From positions 806,001 to 870,000 of the forward strand of contig NZ_CP054691.1 in NCBI RefSeq assembly GCF_013348785.1: DNA of 64,000 nucleotides, written 5' to 3'. The stretch's first letter is position 1. Every line of letters starts with the position of its first letter. Below, in pieces: positions 33,656 to 42,537 of this stretch. The notes under the pieces are model-generated. The model searched no databases. It saw only the letters and a program-made list of their open reading frames with translations, and had not been told where the DNA came from. This stretch comes from Gordonia sp. X0973. Its GTDB lineage: Bacteria; Actinomycetota; Actinomycetes; Mycobacteriales; Mycobacteriaceae. Position numbers and translations under genes: made by a program.

Positions 33656-35179
33656 CTACCGCGTCGTGGCCAGCGGCAACCGCACGGTGAACACCGTCGA
33701 TCCCGGTTCGCTCTGCAGACCGATGGTGCCGTGATGGGCCTTGACGACCGCGTCGACGATCGAGAGGCCGAGTCCGGTGCTGCCGGCTTTGCGCGAGCGC
33801 GAGGTGTCGCCGCGGGTGAATCGGGTGAACACCTCCGGCGCCAAAGCGGGGTCGATCCCCGGGCCGTTGTCGGCGACGCGCATGATCGCCTCGCCGTCGG
33901 ATTCGGCGACGTCGACGCTGATGACGGTGCCGGGACCGGTGTGCACGCGGGCGTTGGCGAGCAGATTGGCCAGCACCTGGTGCAGGCGGGCGGAGTCGCC
34001 GGTGACGACGACCGGGTCGTCGGGAAGGGTGAGCAGCCACTGCCGGTCCGGCCCGGCCACGTGGGCATCGCTGACGGCATCGGCGGCCAGCTCCGAGAGG
34101 TCGACATCCTCCTGCTCGAGCGGCCGGCCGGAATCGAGCCGCGCCAGCAGCAGCAGGTCCTCGACGAGGTGGGTCATCCGCGCCGACTCGGAGCCGACGC
34201 GGGTCATCGCGTGGGCCACCTCGTCGGGCACCTCGTCGCGTCGCCGTGCCGCCAACTCGGTGTATCCGCGGATCGCGGCCAACGGGGTGCGCAATTCGTG
34301 GCTGGCGTCGGCGACGAATTGACGGGCCCGCATCTCGCTGTCCTGCCGGGTGTTCAGGGCGGTACCGATGTGGTCGAGCATGCGGTTGAGGGCCGCCCCC
34401 ATCTGGCCGACCTCGGTCCCCGGGTCGGCGTTGGTCTCGGGAACCCGCATCGGCAGGGCCACCGCGCCGCGGTCGAGGGGCAGGCTCGCGACCTGCCGTG
34501 CGGTGGCCGACATGCGGTCCAGCGGGGCGAGCGCCCGCCGCGTGATCCAGGCGCCGAGGGCGGCGGCGGCCAGGAGCGCGACCAGCGCGACGACGGTCAT
34601 GATCAGCAGCACCGTCCACATGGTCTCGTTGACGTCGCTGAGCGGAAGGCCGGTGACCACGGCGTCACCGGCGGGCGTGGTCGTCGCCATGATGCGGAAG
34701 GTGCCGCGGTCGCCGACCTGCTTCGTCTGGGGCGGGGCGCCCGGGACGATGCCGAGCAGGGTGTTGACCTCGTCGTCGGAGAGCGCGTTGCGGTTGCCGT
34801 CGTGGCCGAGCGCGCCGGCGCTGACACTGTCGTCGACGTGGTGGACGAGCGCCACCAGCCCGGCGGGCTGGCTCGGCGCGTCGAGGAATTCCGGTCCGGG
34901 GCCGACGCGTTGGCGCTGCCATCGGCGGGGCGGTGCCGGTGACGGGGTGGGCAACGGAAAGGCGTGTTCCGGCGGCGGATGCGACGTGATCACCATCGAC
35001 CGGTGCGACACCTCGTGGAGGGAGTCGTCGAGTTGGGCGACGAGATAGTGGCGCAGTGCCAATTCGGTGGCGGCGCCGATGGCGACGCAGACCAGGGCGA
35101 GGAGTAGCACCTGGCCCACGATCAGACGGGTTTGCAGCGACCACCGCGACGGTGCCCACCGGCTCGATTCGGACGCCAT
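33656..35179 (-). CDS. Sensor histidine kinase
   Basis: Membrane kinase of 507 residues paired with the regulator upstream. A first helix (about 18-42) and a second (about 190-215) flank an extracytoplasmic sensor domain containing a Pro-rich stretch and His/Asp-rich segments (VHHVDDSVSAG). Then come HAMP, the H-box DASHELRTPLAAIRGYTELA, an N-box (LANLLANARVHT), DNGPGIDP and GLGLSIVDAVV. The stop is close to that of convergent lysX. It could sense cationic peptides, metals or envelope damage; neither signal nor partner specificity can be read from sequence. It resembles the actinobacterial TcrY/TrcS group. Confidence 0.92.
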   Translation of the reverse strand: MASESSRWAPSRWSLQTRLIVGQVLLLALVCVAIGAATELALRHYLVAQLDDSLHEVSHRSMVITSHPPPEHAFPLPTPSPAPPRRWQRQRVGPGPEFLDAPSQPAGLVALVHHVDDSVSAGALGHDGNRNALSDDEVNTLLGIVPGAPPQTKQVGDRGTFRIMATTTPAGDAVVTGLPLSDVNETMWTVLLIMTVVALVALLAAAALGAWITRRALAPLDRMSATARQVASLPLDRGAVALPMRVPETNADPGTEVGQMGAALNRMLDHIGTALNTRQDSEMRARQFVADASHELRTPLAAIRGYTELAARRRDEVPDEVAHAMTRVGSESARMTHLVEDLLLLARLDSGRPLEQEDVDLSELAADAVSDAHVAGPDRQWLLTLPDDPVVVTGDSARLHQVLANLLANARVHTGPGTVISVDVAESDGEAIMRVADNGPGIDPALAPEVFTRFTRGDTSRSRKAGSTGLGLSIVDAVVKAHHGTIGLQSEPGSTVFTVRLPLATTR

Positions 35180-35191
35180 CGGGATCGGCGC

Positions 35192-35926
35192 TCAGTCGGC
35201 GGGTTTGAGGACGTATCCGGCGCCGCGCAACGTGTGGATCATCGGTTTGCGACCGTTGTCGATCTTCTTGCGCAGGTAGGAGATGTACAGCTCGACGATG
35301 TTGGACCGTCCGCCGAAGTCGTAGTCCCACACGCGGTCGAGGATCTGCGCCTTGGACAGCACGCGCTTGGGGTTGTGCATCATGAACCGCAGCAACTCGA
35401 ACTCCGTCGAGGTGAGCGTCACCGGCTCGCCGTCGCGCGTCACCTCGTGACTGTCCTCGTCGAGCACCAGGTCGCCGACGACGATCTGCGCGTCGCCCTC
35501 GTCGGCGGTGATGCCCGCGCGGCGCAGCAGCGCGCGCAGTCGCAGCACGACCTCTTCGATGCTGAACGGCTTCGTCACGTAATCATCGCCGCCCGCGGCC
35601 AGACCGGCGATCCGGTCCTCGACGGCATCCTTGGCGGTGAGCATCAGGACGGGCAGCGTCGGCGACATCTCGCGCAGCCGGAGCAGGACGTCGAGGCCGC
35701 TCATGTCGGGCAGCATCACGTCGAGGATGACCACGTCGGGCTTCTCGGTCCGGGCCGCGGTGATCGCCGAGGCTCCGTCGCCCGCGGTGGTCACCGTCCA
35801 GCCCTCGTAGCGCAGGGCCATCGAGACCATTTCGGCGAGCACGGCCTCGTCGTCGACGACGAGCGCGCTGATGGGGGAGCCGTCGGCGCGGCTCATCACG
35901 AGCCGTTGGGGGGATGTCGCAACCAC
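35192..35926 (-). CDS. OmpR-family response regulator
   Basis: Regulator of 244 residues with a receiver (acidic pair Asp25-Asp26, phospho-acceptor Asp69 in VVILDVMLP, Lys119 in YVTKPF) and a winged-helix domain ending HTLRGAGYVLKPAD. The sequence is close to the PhoP/TrcR type ([27 protein letters not shown]). A GTG at 35926 or the ATG at 35896 may be the start. It lies 12 bases upstream of its kinase gene. Repeats of CTATGC spaced 11 bases apart (35960 and 35971) sit just upstream, as expected for autoregulation by a dimeric OmpR-family protein. Confidence 0.92.
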   Translation of the reverse strand: MVATSPQRLVMSRADGSPISALVVDDEAVLAEMVSMALRYEGWTVTTAGDGASAITAARTEKPDVVILDVMLPDMSGLDVLLRLREMSPTLPVLMLTAKDAVEDRIAGLAAGGDDYVTKPFSIEEVVLRLRALLRRAGITADEGDAQIVVGDLVLDEDSHEVTRDGEPVTLTSTEFELLRFMMHNPKRVLSKAQILDRVWDYDFGGRSNIVELYISYLRKKIDNGRKPMIHTLRGAGYVLKPAD

Positions 35927-36285
35927 GGCTCCATTGTTCTCCTCGCGGGTGGGCGGTGCCTATGCCAAAGCTATGCGCTCCCTGTGAAAGCTGGCCGACT
36001 GTGAGCAACGTCGCCCTGGGCGATTGCGGGGAATGTCGGGGTTGTCGCGTAGGATGATGGATAACTGACAGGCGTTCACGCACTGTCATGCGTCGTTAGA
36101 ACGCTTCTTCTCCGCCAGATCTCGCAGACATGATCGAGTTCCGGCTGGTCGACTTCACAACGGCGAACGAATGCGCCCGACCGGGCGTCTTCGCCATCTG
36201 CGATTCACTGCCTCACTTCTGCTGGTCAGCGGCTTACCGCTGATCGACATGCGCCGTGCGATCGCCCATGCCGGAAAGGCATCCC
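35927..36285 (+). other. 359-bp gap with probable long leader of the DEAD-box helicase
   Basis: No gene is visible. The left end holds the regulator operator above. Further right there is a hairpin at 36224-36245 (GGTCAGCGG-CTTA-CCGCTGATC, one G-U pair), then the helicase ribosome-binding site GGAAAGG at 36272-36278. Long structured leaders are common for cold-inducible RNA helicases, so this may be regulatory RNA, but no named element is recognised. Confidence 0.4.
35960..35986. promoter_or_regulatory. Direct-repeat operator candidate upstream of the response regulator
   Basis: CTATGC occurs at 35960-35965 and 35971-35976, one helical turn apart, followed by CCTGTG at 35981-35986. The second half matches the motif at 28872-28888. 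The spacing suits an OmpR-family dimer. Confidence 0.5.
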
Positions 36286-37728
36286 ATGACCACGACTGAT
36301 ACCACCGCCACCGCCCCGACGGAGACCTTCGCCTCCCTCGGCGTGCCCGCCCCCCTCGTCAAGGTGCTGGCCGCGCAGGGCAAGACCCAGCCCTTCCCGA
36401 TCCAGGCCGCGACCCTGGGCAACACGCTCGACGGGGATGACGTCCTCGGCCGCGGCAAGACCGGCTCGGGCAAGACCCTGGCCTTCTCCATCCCGCTGGT
36501 CGCCGGATTGAAGGAAATCGGCGTCACCACCCGCCCCGGTCGCCCGACCGGCCTGGTCCTGGCCCCGACCCGCGAACTCGCGACGCAGATCGCCGAGACC
36601 GTCACCCCGCTCGCCCAGGCCGTCGGCCTGTCGGTGACCACCGTGTTCGGCGGGGTCAAGCAGGCGCGTCAGGAGCAGGCCTTCCGCCGCGGCGTCGACA
36701 TCGTCGTCGCCTGCCCGGGCCGCCTCGACGACCTGATGAAGCAGGGCATCGTCAAGCTCGACGACGTCGAGATCACCGTCCTCGACGAGGCCGATCACAT
36801 GGCCGACCTCGGCTTCCTGCCCGTCGTCACCCGAATCCTCTCGGCCACCCCGCACGACGGGCAGCGGATGCTGTTCTCGGCGACCCTGGACAACGGCGTC
36901 GACAAGCTGGTGCGGAAGTTCCTGCACGAGCCGGTCACCCACTCGGTCGACGAGGCGAACTCGCCGGTCGCCAAGATGACCCACCACGTGTTCGAGGCCG
37001 CCAACGCCACCGACAAGCACGAGCTGGTCCGGGAGCTCGCCTCCGGCACCGGCCGTCGCATCCTGTTCACGCGCACCAAGCACCAGGCCAAGAAGCTGGC
37101 GCGCAAGCTGACCGCCGAGGGCATCCCCGCCGTCGACCTGCACGGCAACCTGTCGCAGGCCCAGCGCGACCGCAACCTCGCGGCCTTCGGCGGCGACGGG
37201 GCGCGGGTCCTGGTCGCCACCGATGTCGCCGCCCGCGGCGTCCACGTCGACGGGGTGGAACTCGTCGTCCACGTCGACCCGCCGGCCGAGCACAAGGCCT
37301 ACCTGCACCGTTCGGGCCGCACCGCGCGCGCCGGGGAGACCGGCGACGTCGTGACCGTGTGTCTGCCCGAGCAGCGCGGCGACCTGCGCAAGTTGCTGCG
37401 CAACGCGAAGATCGACGTCAAGGCGCAGCAGGTCACCGCGAAGTCGGACTCGGTGGACCAGCTCGTCGGCGCCCGTGCCGAGCACGTGGAGCCCGCTCCC
37501 GCACCGGCACCCCAGCAGTCGAACGGCGGCGGCCGTCGGGGCGGCAACGGCGGCGGTGCCCGTCGTGGTGGACGCGGCTCCGGCAACGGCGGCTCGGCCC
37601 AGGGTCGCGGCGGCAACGGCCAGCGTTCCGGTGGCGGTCAGCGTACCGGCGCCGGCGGTCGTGGTCGCAGCGGTGGCGCCCGTCGCGGCGGGGCGGGCAA
37701 CCGCCAGGCCGCGGCAGCGCGCGGCTGA
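36286..37728 (+). CDS. DEAD-box RNA helicase with RGG-rich tail
   Basis: ATP-dependent RNA helicase of 480 residues. Motifs in order: Q motif region (FPIQAATL), I (GKTGSGKT), Ia (APTRELA), II (DEAD), III (SAT), IV-V (ARVLVATDVAARGVHVD) and VI (HRSGRTARAG). The last 75 residues are Gly/Arg-rich (GGGRRGGNGGGARRGGRG and onward), a flexible RNA-binding tail typical of RhlE/CshA-like enzymes that can drive condensate formation. It probably unwinds structured mRNA or rRNA in the cold and aids ribosome assembly or decay. ATG 36286 has GGAAAGG seven bases upstream. Confidence 0.93.
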   Translation: MTTTDTTATAPTETFASLGVPAPLVKVLAAQGKTQPFPIQAATLGNTLDGDDVLGRGKTGSGKTLAFSIPLVAGLKEIGVTTRPGRPTGLVLAPTRELATQIAETVTPLAQAVGLSVTTVFGGVKQARQEQAFRRGVDIVVACPGRLDDLMKQGIVKLDDVEITVLDEADHMADLGFLPVVTRILSATPHDGQRMLFSATLDNGVDKLVRKFLHEPVTHSVDEANSPVAKMTHHVFEAANATDKHELVRELASGTGRRILFTRTKHQAKKLARKLTAEGIPAVDLHGNLSQAQRDRNLAAFGGDGARVLVATDVAARGVHVDGVELVVHVDPPAEHKAYLHRSGRTARAGETGDVVTVCLPEQRGDLRKLLRNAKIDVKAQQVTAKSDSVDQLVGARAEHVEPAPAPAPQQSNGGGRRGGNGGGARRGGRGSGNGGSAQGRGGNGQRSGGGQRTGAGGRGRSGGARRGGAGNRQAAAARG

Positions 37729-37750
37729 TTTCACAGCGACTACCGAATTC

Positions 37751-37790
37751 CACAGGAGCTACCGTTTCGACGGTAGCTTCTGTGCGTTTT
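37751..37790 (+). terminator. Intrinsic terminator after the helicase
   Basis: A 14-bp stem with one G-U pair (37751-37764 with 37771-37784), loop TTTCGA, followed by CGTTTT. It ends the helicase transcript before the esterase gene. Confidence 0.85.
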
Positions 37791-37828
37791 GGTAGCCGCT
37801 ATTGGTTTCGGCTGAGTACGTTGGCCCT

Positions 37829-39259
37829 ATGGCCGACACTGCGGAAACCAGCACCGAACCCATCGTCTCCACCACCTGCGGCGCGGTACGAGGCACCGTC
37901 CGCGACGGCGTGGCCGCCTTCCTCGGCGTGCCCTTCGCGGCACCGCCGGTCGGAGCCGCGGCCTTCGCCGCCCCGGCCCCGCACGAACCGTGGGAGGGGG
38001 TCCGCGACGCCACCGCCTACGGGCCGACGGCCCCGCAGATCGGCTACCCGGCGCCGATAGCCGCGCTGCTCGACAACGACATCGAGCTCGGCGACGACTA
38101 CCTGAACGTCAACGTGTGGACCCCGGATCCGTCGGCCTCGGGCCTGCCGGTCATGGTGTGGATCCACGGCGGTGCCTTCGCGCGCGGCTCGAACCGCCTG
38201 GCGATCTACGCCGGGGACACCTTCGCCCGCGACGGCGTCGTATTCGTCGGCATCAACTACCGCCTCGGCATCCCGGGTTTCGCGTCGATCGAGGGCGCCC
38301 CGGAGAACCGCGGTCTACTCGATCAGATCGCGGCGCTGAACTGGGTGCGCGACAACGTCGCGGCCTTCGGCGGCGACCCGGCGAAGGTGACTATCGTCGG
38401 CGAGTCCGCCGGCGCGATGAGCGTCGCATCACTGCTCTCGTCGCCGCGGGCCACCGGGCTGTTCCACGGTGCGGTCATGGAGAGCGGGAACGGTTCGGCA
38501 GCCGTCGCCGTCGAGGACGCGCGCATGGTCACCGCGCGGCTGGCGGGTCTGCTCGAGATCACGCCCGATGCCGCCGGATTCAGCTCGGTTTCCACCGAAC
38601 TCCTGCTCAAGGCGCAGACCGATCTCGCCCTCGAAGCACAGATGAACCCGGACCCGGCCCTCTTCGGGCGCACGGTGATCGAGGTCGGGATGGGCATCAT
38701 GACCCTCATGCCCGTCGTCGACGGCGAGGTGCTGCCCAATCTTCCGGAGGCCTCGATCGCCGCCGGTGCCGGTGCCGGGGTTCCGCTGATGGCCGGGTGG
38801 AACGCCGACGAATTCCGGTTCTTCCTGGTCCCCACCGGCGTCGCGGCCATCGCCACCGAGGAGATGGCCCGCACCATGATCGGCGGCTACCCCGGCGCGG
38901 TTGCCGAGCTCGACGAGCATCTGGCCGCCGGGACGGCCGTCGGCGACGCGCTCTGCATGGTGCTCACCGGCATCGCCTTCCGCAACGGCACCGTCAAATT
39001 GGCGCAGCTGCGGCCCGACGAGCAGACCTACCTGTACGAGTTCGGGGTGCCCAACGACGTGGCCGGGATCGGTGCCGGGCACGCCGTCGAAATACCGTAC
39101 GTGTTCGACCATCTCGAGGCGGCGCAGCGGCTCACCGGGCCCGACGCCCCGCAGGCCGTCGCCGACGCGATGCATTCGGCGTGGGTCGATTTCGTGAAGA
39201 CCGGCGCACCCGGTTGGGATCGCTACCTAACCGACCAAACCGTTCGCCGCTTCGACTGA
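37829..39259 (+). CDS. Type-B carboxylesterase
   Basis: Esterase of the carboxylesterase/cholinesterase family, 476 residues, hydrolysing carboxylic esters. Family landmarks are VPFAAPPVG, EDYLNVNVWTP-like DDYLNVNVWTPD, the oxyanion loop MVWIHGGAF, and the nucleophile motif GESAGAMS (Ser near residue 195). A glutamate or aspartate near 315 and a His in GAGHAVEIPYVF near 415 complete the triad. No signal peptide is present. ATG 37829 is used; an in-frame ATG 27 bases upstream overlaps the terminator region. It stands alone, convergent with the reductase gene. Confidence 0.92.
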   Translation: MADTAETSTEPIVSTTCGAVRGTVRDGVAAFLGVPFAAPPVGAAAFAAPAPHEPWEGVRDATAYGPTAPQIGYPAPIAALLDNDIELGDDYLNVNVWTPDPSASGLPVMVWIHGGAFARGSNRLAIYAGDTFARDGVVFVGINYRLGIPGFASIEGAPENRGLLDQIAALNWVRDNVAAFGGDPAKVTIVGESAGAMSVASLLSSPRATGLFHGAVMESGNGSAAVAVEDARMVTARLAGLLEITPDAAGFSSVSTELLLKAQTDLALEAQMNPDPALFGRTVIEVGMGIMTLMPVVDGEVLPNLPEASIAAGAGAGVPLMAGWNADEFRFFLVPTGVAAIATEEMARTMIGGYPGAVAELDEHLAAGTAVGDALCMVLTGIAFRNGTVKLAQLRPDEQTYLYEFGVPNDVAGIGAGHAVEIPYVFDHLEAAQRLTGPDAPQAVADAMHSAWVDFVKTGAPGWDRYLTDQTVRRFD

Positions 39260-39269
39260 AGCGCCCGGG

Positions 39270-40778
39270 CTACCTCGCGAGCGCGGCGGCCTCCACGTCG
39301 GCCCGCCAGGAGGCGACGGTCTGCACCGAGTCGGTCTTGTTGGTGCCGATGAATCCGGTGGGTCCGCGCTTGATCCACCCCGTCACGTACATCCCGGGAA
39401 CCGGGCTGTCGCCGTCCATGACGCGGCCCGCGTCGTTCGGGATCACGCCGCGCGCCTCGTCGAAGGGCAGCCCCGGTACGGCCACGCCGTGATAGCCGAT
39501 GGCCGAGAGCACGAGGCCGGCGTCGATGTCGACCGTCTCACCGGTGGGGGAGGCGCTGCCGTCGGCGGCGACGGTGGTGCGCTCGAAGCGGACGCCGCTC
39601 ACCCGGTGCGACGCGGCGTCGGCCAGGACCTCCACCGGGGCCAGGCCGAACGCGAAGCGGATCACCGGTCGGCCGGACGCCTCGTCATGCGGGCGCGCAG
39701 CGATCTCGCGCAGCAGCGCCAACTTCTCGCGATCGGTGACCTCGGCCGGGTCGGCGTCGATGCCGGCCAAATCGGCGGGGTCGACGACGAGGTCGACCGT
39801 GGACTTCGCGGCCAGGCCGATGAGTTCGGGAAGGGTGAACGCCGCCTGCAGCGGGCCGCGCCGGGCGACGAGGACGACCTCTCGGATCTTGCTGTGCCGC
39901 AAGGATTCCAGTGCCGCGGGGGCGATCGTCGTCGACGCCAGCTCGTCCGGGTCGGAGGTGAGGATGCGGGCCACGTCGAGGGCGACGTTGCCGTTGCCGA
40001 TGATGACCGCGCGGCGGCTCGACAGGTCGAATACGCGATCGGCGAAGTCGGGATGGCCGTTGTACCAGCCGACGACCGAGGTCGCCGAGGAGAAGCCCGC
40101 CGCGTCGACCCCGGGGATCCGCAACGGTCGATCGGTCGGTGCGCCGCCCGCCCAGAACACCGCGTCGTGCTGCGCGCGCAGCTCGTCGAGGGTGAGGTCG
40201 CGCCCGATCTCGGAGTTCACCAGGATCCGCAGGCGCGGGTGGCGCGCGATGTCGTCGAAGAGCCGCATCACGGTGCGCGTCGCCGTGTGATCGGGGGCGA
40301 CCCCGTAGCGGGCCAGCCCGAAAGGCGCCGACAGCCGCTCGTACATGGTGACGGTGACCTTGGGCAGGCGCAGGAGTTCGTCGGCGGCATACATCGCCGC
40401 CGGGCCGGACCCGACGATCGCGACATCCTGCGGGCCGGCGCGCAGCGGGGCCGGCGTCACGACCGGTGCCAGCGGCAGGCGCTTGGTCATGTCGACCGGG
40501 AAGCGGACGTCCGTGGCGAACTGGTCGACGTCGTAATGCGCGGCGTTGACCTGGGCGAAGCGCTCCTGCCCGGCCGTGATGCGGTGACCGGGCACGATGG
40601 CGCCGACCGGGCAGGCCGTGACGCACGCACCGCAATCGACGCAGGTCGACGGGTCGATGTACAACATTTCGGCGGTGCCGAAATCCGGCTCTTCTGGCGT
40701 CGGGTGGATGCAGTTCACCGGGCATGCGAAGACACACGACGCGTCTCCACAGCACGCCTGGGTGACGACGTGGGGCAT
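39270..40778 (-). CDS. fprB: Ferredoxin-fused NADPH-ferredoxin reductase (FprB-like)
   Basis: Redox protein of 502 residues. The N-terminal domain (1-60) is a seven-iron-type ferredoxin with cysteines CCGDASCVFACPVNC and CVDCGACVTACPV. The rest is an adrenodoxin-reductase-like flavoprotein with FAD motif VGSGPAAMYAADEL (about 123) and NADP motif IGNGNVALDVARIL (about 265), ending GWIKRGPTGFIGTNK. This matches FprB of mycobacteria, which feeds electrons to partner oxygenases. The diiron oxygenase gene 68 bases upstream on the same strand is the likely partner, the order also seen at Rv0885-Rv0886. Confidence 0.92.
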   Translation of the reverse strand: MPHVVTQACCGDASCVFACPVNCIHPTPEEPDFGTAEMLYIDPSTCVDCGACVTACPVGAIVPGHRITAGQERFAQVNAAHYDVDQFATDVRFPVDMTKRLPLAPVVTPAPLRAGPQDVAIVGSGPAAMYAADELLRLPKVTVTMYERLSAPFGLARYGVAPDHTATRTVMRLFDDIARHPRLRILVNSEIGRDLTLDELRAQHDAVFWAGGAPTDRPLRIPGVDAAGFSSATSVVGWYNGHPDFADRVFDLSSRRAVIIGNGNVALDVARILTSDPDELASTTIAPAALESLRHSKIREVVLVARRGPLQAAFTLPELIGLAAKSTVDLVVDPADLAGIDADPAEVTDREKLALLREIAARPHDEASGRPVIRFAFGLAPVEVLADAASHRVSGVRFERTTVAADGSASPTGETVDIDAGLVLSAIGYHGVAVPGLPFDEARGVIPNDAGRVMDGDSPVPGMYVTGWIKRGPTGFIGTNKTDSVQTVASWRADVEAAALAR

Positions 40779-40846
40779 GAAAGGGGCTGCTTTCTACCGG
40801 AGGATCGCGGGCGCGGGGCCCGCGCAATCTGGTGGGTCGCGGCGGC

Positions 40847-41854
40847 TCAGGCCGCGGCGGTGTAGGTCGGCTCGCTGCGGTAGCGCGACGGACGCCCGGC
40901 GATGCGCATCAACCGCCAGATCCGCGAGGACACCGGGTTGATGAGTCCGCACTGCTCGGCGAGCATCCGGACGTCGCCGAAGACGTTGATCAGGAACTGC
41001 CGCGACTCGGGAGAGCGCCAGAACAGGTCCTTCCACACCGAGCGCGGGATGTCGAAGGTCTGGCGGAACTGGCGCGGCGGCTTGGAGATCACGTCGCACA
41101 GCAGGCGCATGACGATCGGCATCACCAGCGAGAGGATGAATCGCTGGATCGGGCCCTTCTTGGGGATCGACTCGCGCAGCAGGTGGTGCGCGAAGGAGAT
41201 GTGGCGCGCCTCTTCGGCGACGTGGAGCTGCATGATGGCCTGCATCGTGGGGTGCAGGTTCTGGTCCTTGCGGAGGAAGTCCTTCTGGATGTGGTCGATC
41301 GGTTCCTCGCCGGCGAGCACGCCGAAGTAGAAGACGCTCGGGAAGATCGTCGAGAACAGCGGGATGATCGGGGAGAGGCGGCGGAACCAGCGGGGGCCAC
41401 CGGGCACGTCGACGCCGGTGCGGTTCACGAACTCCTGGAACATCAGGGTGTGGTTGCACTCCTCCTTCGCCTCATGCGTGGTGTAGCGGAACTCCTTGGC
41501 GCCGTTGGGGAGCCGGTCGGAGTACTGCATGAGGCCGCGGATCAGGATGGACTCGAACTGCAGGCCGACCTTGGCGACGTTGGCCTGGCGCCACATGCCC
41601 ATCGCGATCTGCTTCTCGACCGGCTGGGTAGCGAACCACGGGTGGCGCCCGATCGGGTCGTGGGGCGACATGATCCAGCGGGTGTCGTTCGGGACGACGG
41701 CCATATGCGGCGAATCCCAGTCGATGTCGATGTACGGATCGAAGTTGCGATGCACCGAGGCGTCGGACAGATCGTCGAGGACCTGCCCGTAATCTTCGAC
41801 CTCGTCGGTCTTTGCGACTGGCAGGTACTCGTGGGAGCGCAGAGTGCTGGTCAT
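40847..41854 (-). CDS. AurF-like diiron oxygenase
   Basis: Protein of 335 residues with the four-helix ferritin-like diiron fold. The iron ligands are visible in the pairs EECNHTLMFQEF (about 130-141) and EEARHISFAHH (about 215-225), with further glutamates in the first helix (KVGLQFESILIRG). AurF-type enzymes oxidise amines to nitro groups, but many actinobacterial members have unknown substrates. The FprB-like reductase gene is directly downstream and should provide electrons. The upstream region (41890-41940) is very AT-rich with a TATATA box, a strong promoter on the minus strand. Confidence 0.85.
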   Translation of the reverse strand: MTSTLRSHEYLPVAKTDEVEDYGQVLDDLSDASVHRNFDPYIDIDWDSPHMAVVPNDTRWIMSPHDPIGRHPWFATQPVEKQIAMGMWRQANVAKVGLQFESILIRGLMQYSDRLPNGAKEFRYTTHEAKEECNHTLMFQEFVNRTGVDVPGGPRWFRRLSPIIPLFSTIFPSVFYFGVLAGEEPIDHIQKDFLRKDQNLHPTMQAIMQLHVAEEARHISFAHHLLRESIPKKGPIQRFILSLVMPIVMRLLCDVISKPPRQFRQTFDIPRSVWKDLFWRSPESRQFLINVFGDVRMLAEQCGLINPVSSRIWRLMRIAGRPSRYRSEPTYTAAA

Positions 41855-42043
41855 CGTTGGCCTCCTCGGCGGATCCGGTGAAGCGGGTCTTCATCGGACG
41901 ACTGAACCGAACTATATATCAACATTCATTGTAACGGTTCTTGGTGTCATCGGGAATGGGGTGCCACCACCAATTTCGATCTGCGCATATCGGGCAGGGG
42001 GAGAGCTGTTCCCCTGGTCAGGCACCCGGCCGGCTGGTTGCCC

Positions 42044-42343
42044 TCAGTTGGCGGTGAGCCCGAAGAGTTCCGGGCCGACGCTCATGAAGGTCAGCAAGGC
42101 CATCGTGAGTAGGAACCAGAGGAGGGCCTGCCACACCGGCCACCGGTCGTCGGCCTGGTACGCCCGATAGGTCCGCACACCCGCGACGACCGCCCCGGCC
42201 AGCATGATCAGCGGGCAGGCGGCGAGCAGCACCGTCCGGGCGCTGCCGTGCGCGCCGACCCCGGCCACGACGGCGGCCAGCGCGAGGGCGACGGTGATAC
42301 AGCCGTGGATGAAGGCTCGTCGCACGACCGGATCGGTGGTCAC
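42044..42343 (-). CDS. Small membrane protein
   Basis: Hypothetical protein of 99 residues with three membrane helices (about 10-30, 36-55 and 68-90). The first loop is VGAHGSARTV and the second RTYRAYQADDRWPVWQ. GTG 42343 is the likely start. It has no recognised domain. It is divergent from the universal stress protein gene and may simply be a conserved membrane protein of unknown role. Confidence 0.6.
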   Translation of the reverse strand: MTTDPVVRRAFIHGCITVALALAAVVAGVGAHGSARTVLLAACPLIMLAGAVVAGVRTYRAYQADDRWPVWQALLWFLLTMALLTFMSVGPELFGLTAN

Positions 42344-42421
42344 GGGCGGGATGCTCCTCGGGAATTGTGAACGGGGGACATGTGCGGGATGAACGGTCGA
42401 TCCGCGCTCAGAGGCAATTCG

Positions 42422-42451
42422 TCCCGATTCACCCTACGCCAGTCCCGATTG
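42422..42451. promoter_or_regulatory. Two GTCCCGATT repeats 21 bp apart upstream of the stress-protein gene
   Basis: GTCCCGATT occurs at 42422-42430 and again at 42443-42451, spaced two helical turns. The sequence resembles half of a DosR box (GGGACT/AGTCCC). Universal stress genes are often under DosR in mycobacteria, so a redox-responsive operator is possible. Evidence is limited to the repeat. Confidence 0.35.
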
Positions 42452-42537
42452 ATTGACGGTCGCCGTGTATCGCGACGACGATGGAGTCAGGGCGCATCGT
42501 CGATGTGCCGATCGCTGCCGAGCCGAGGAGAGCCACC

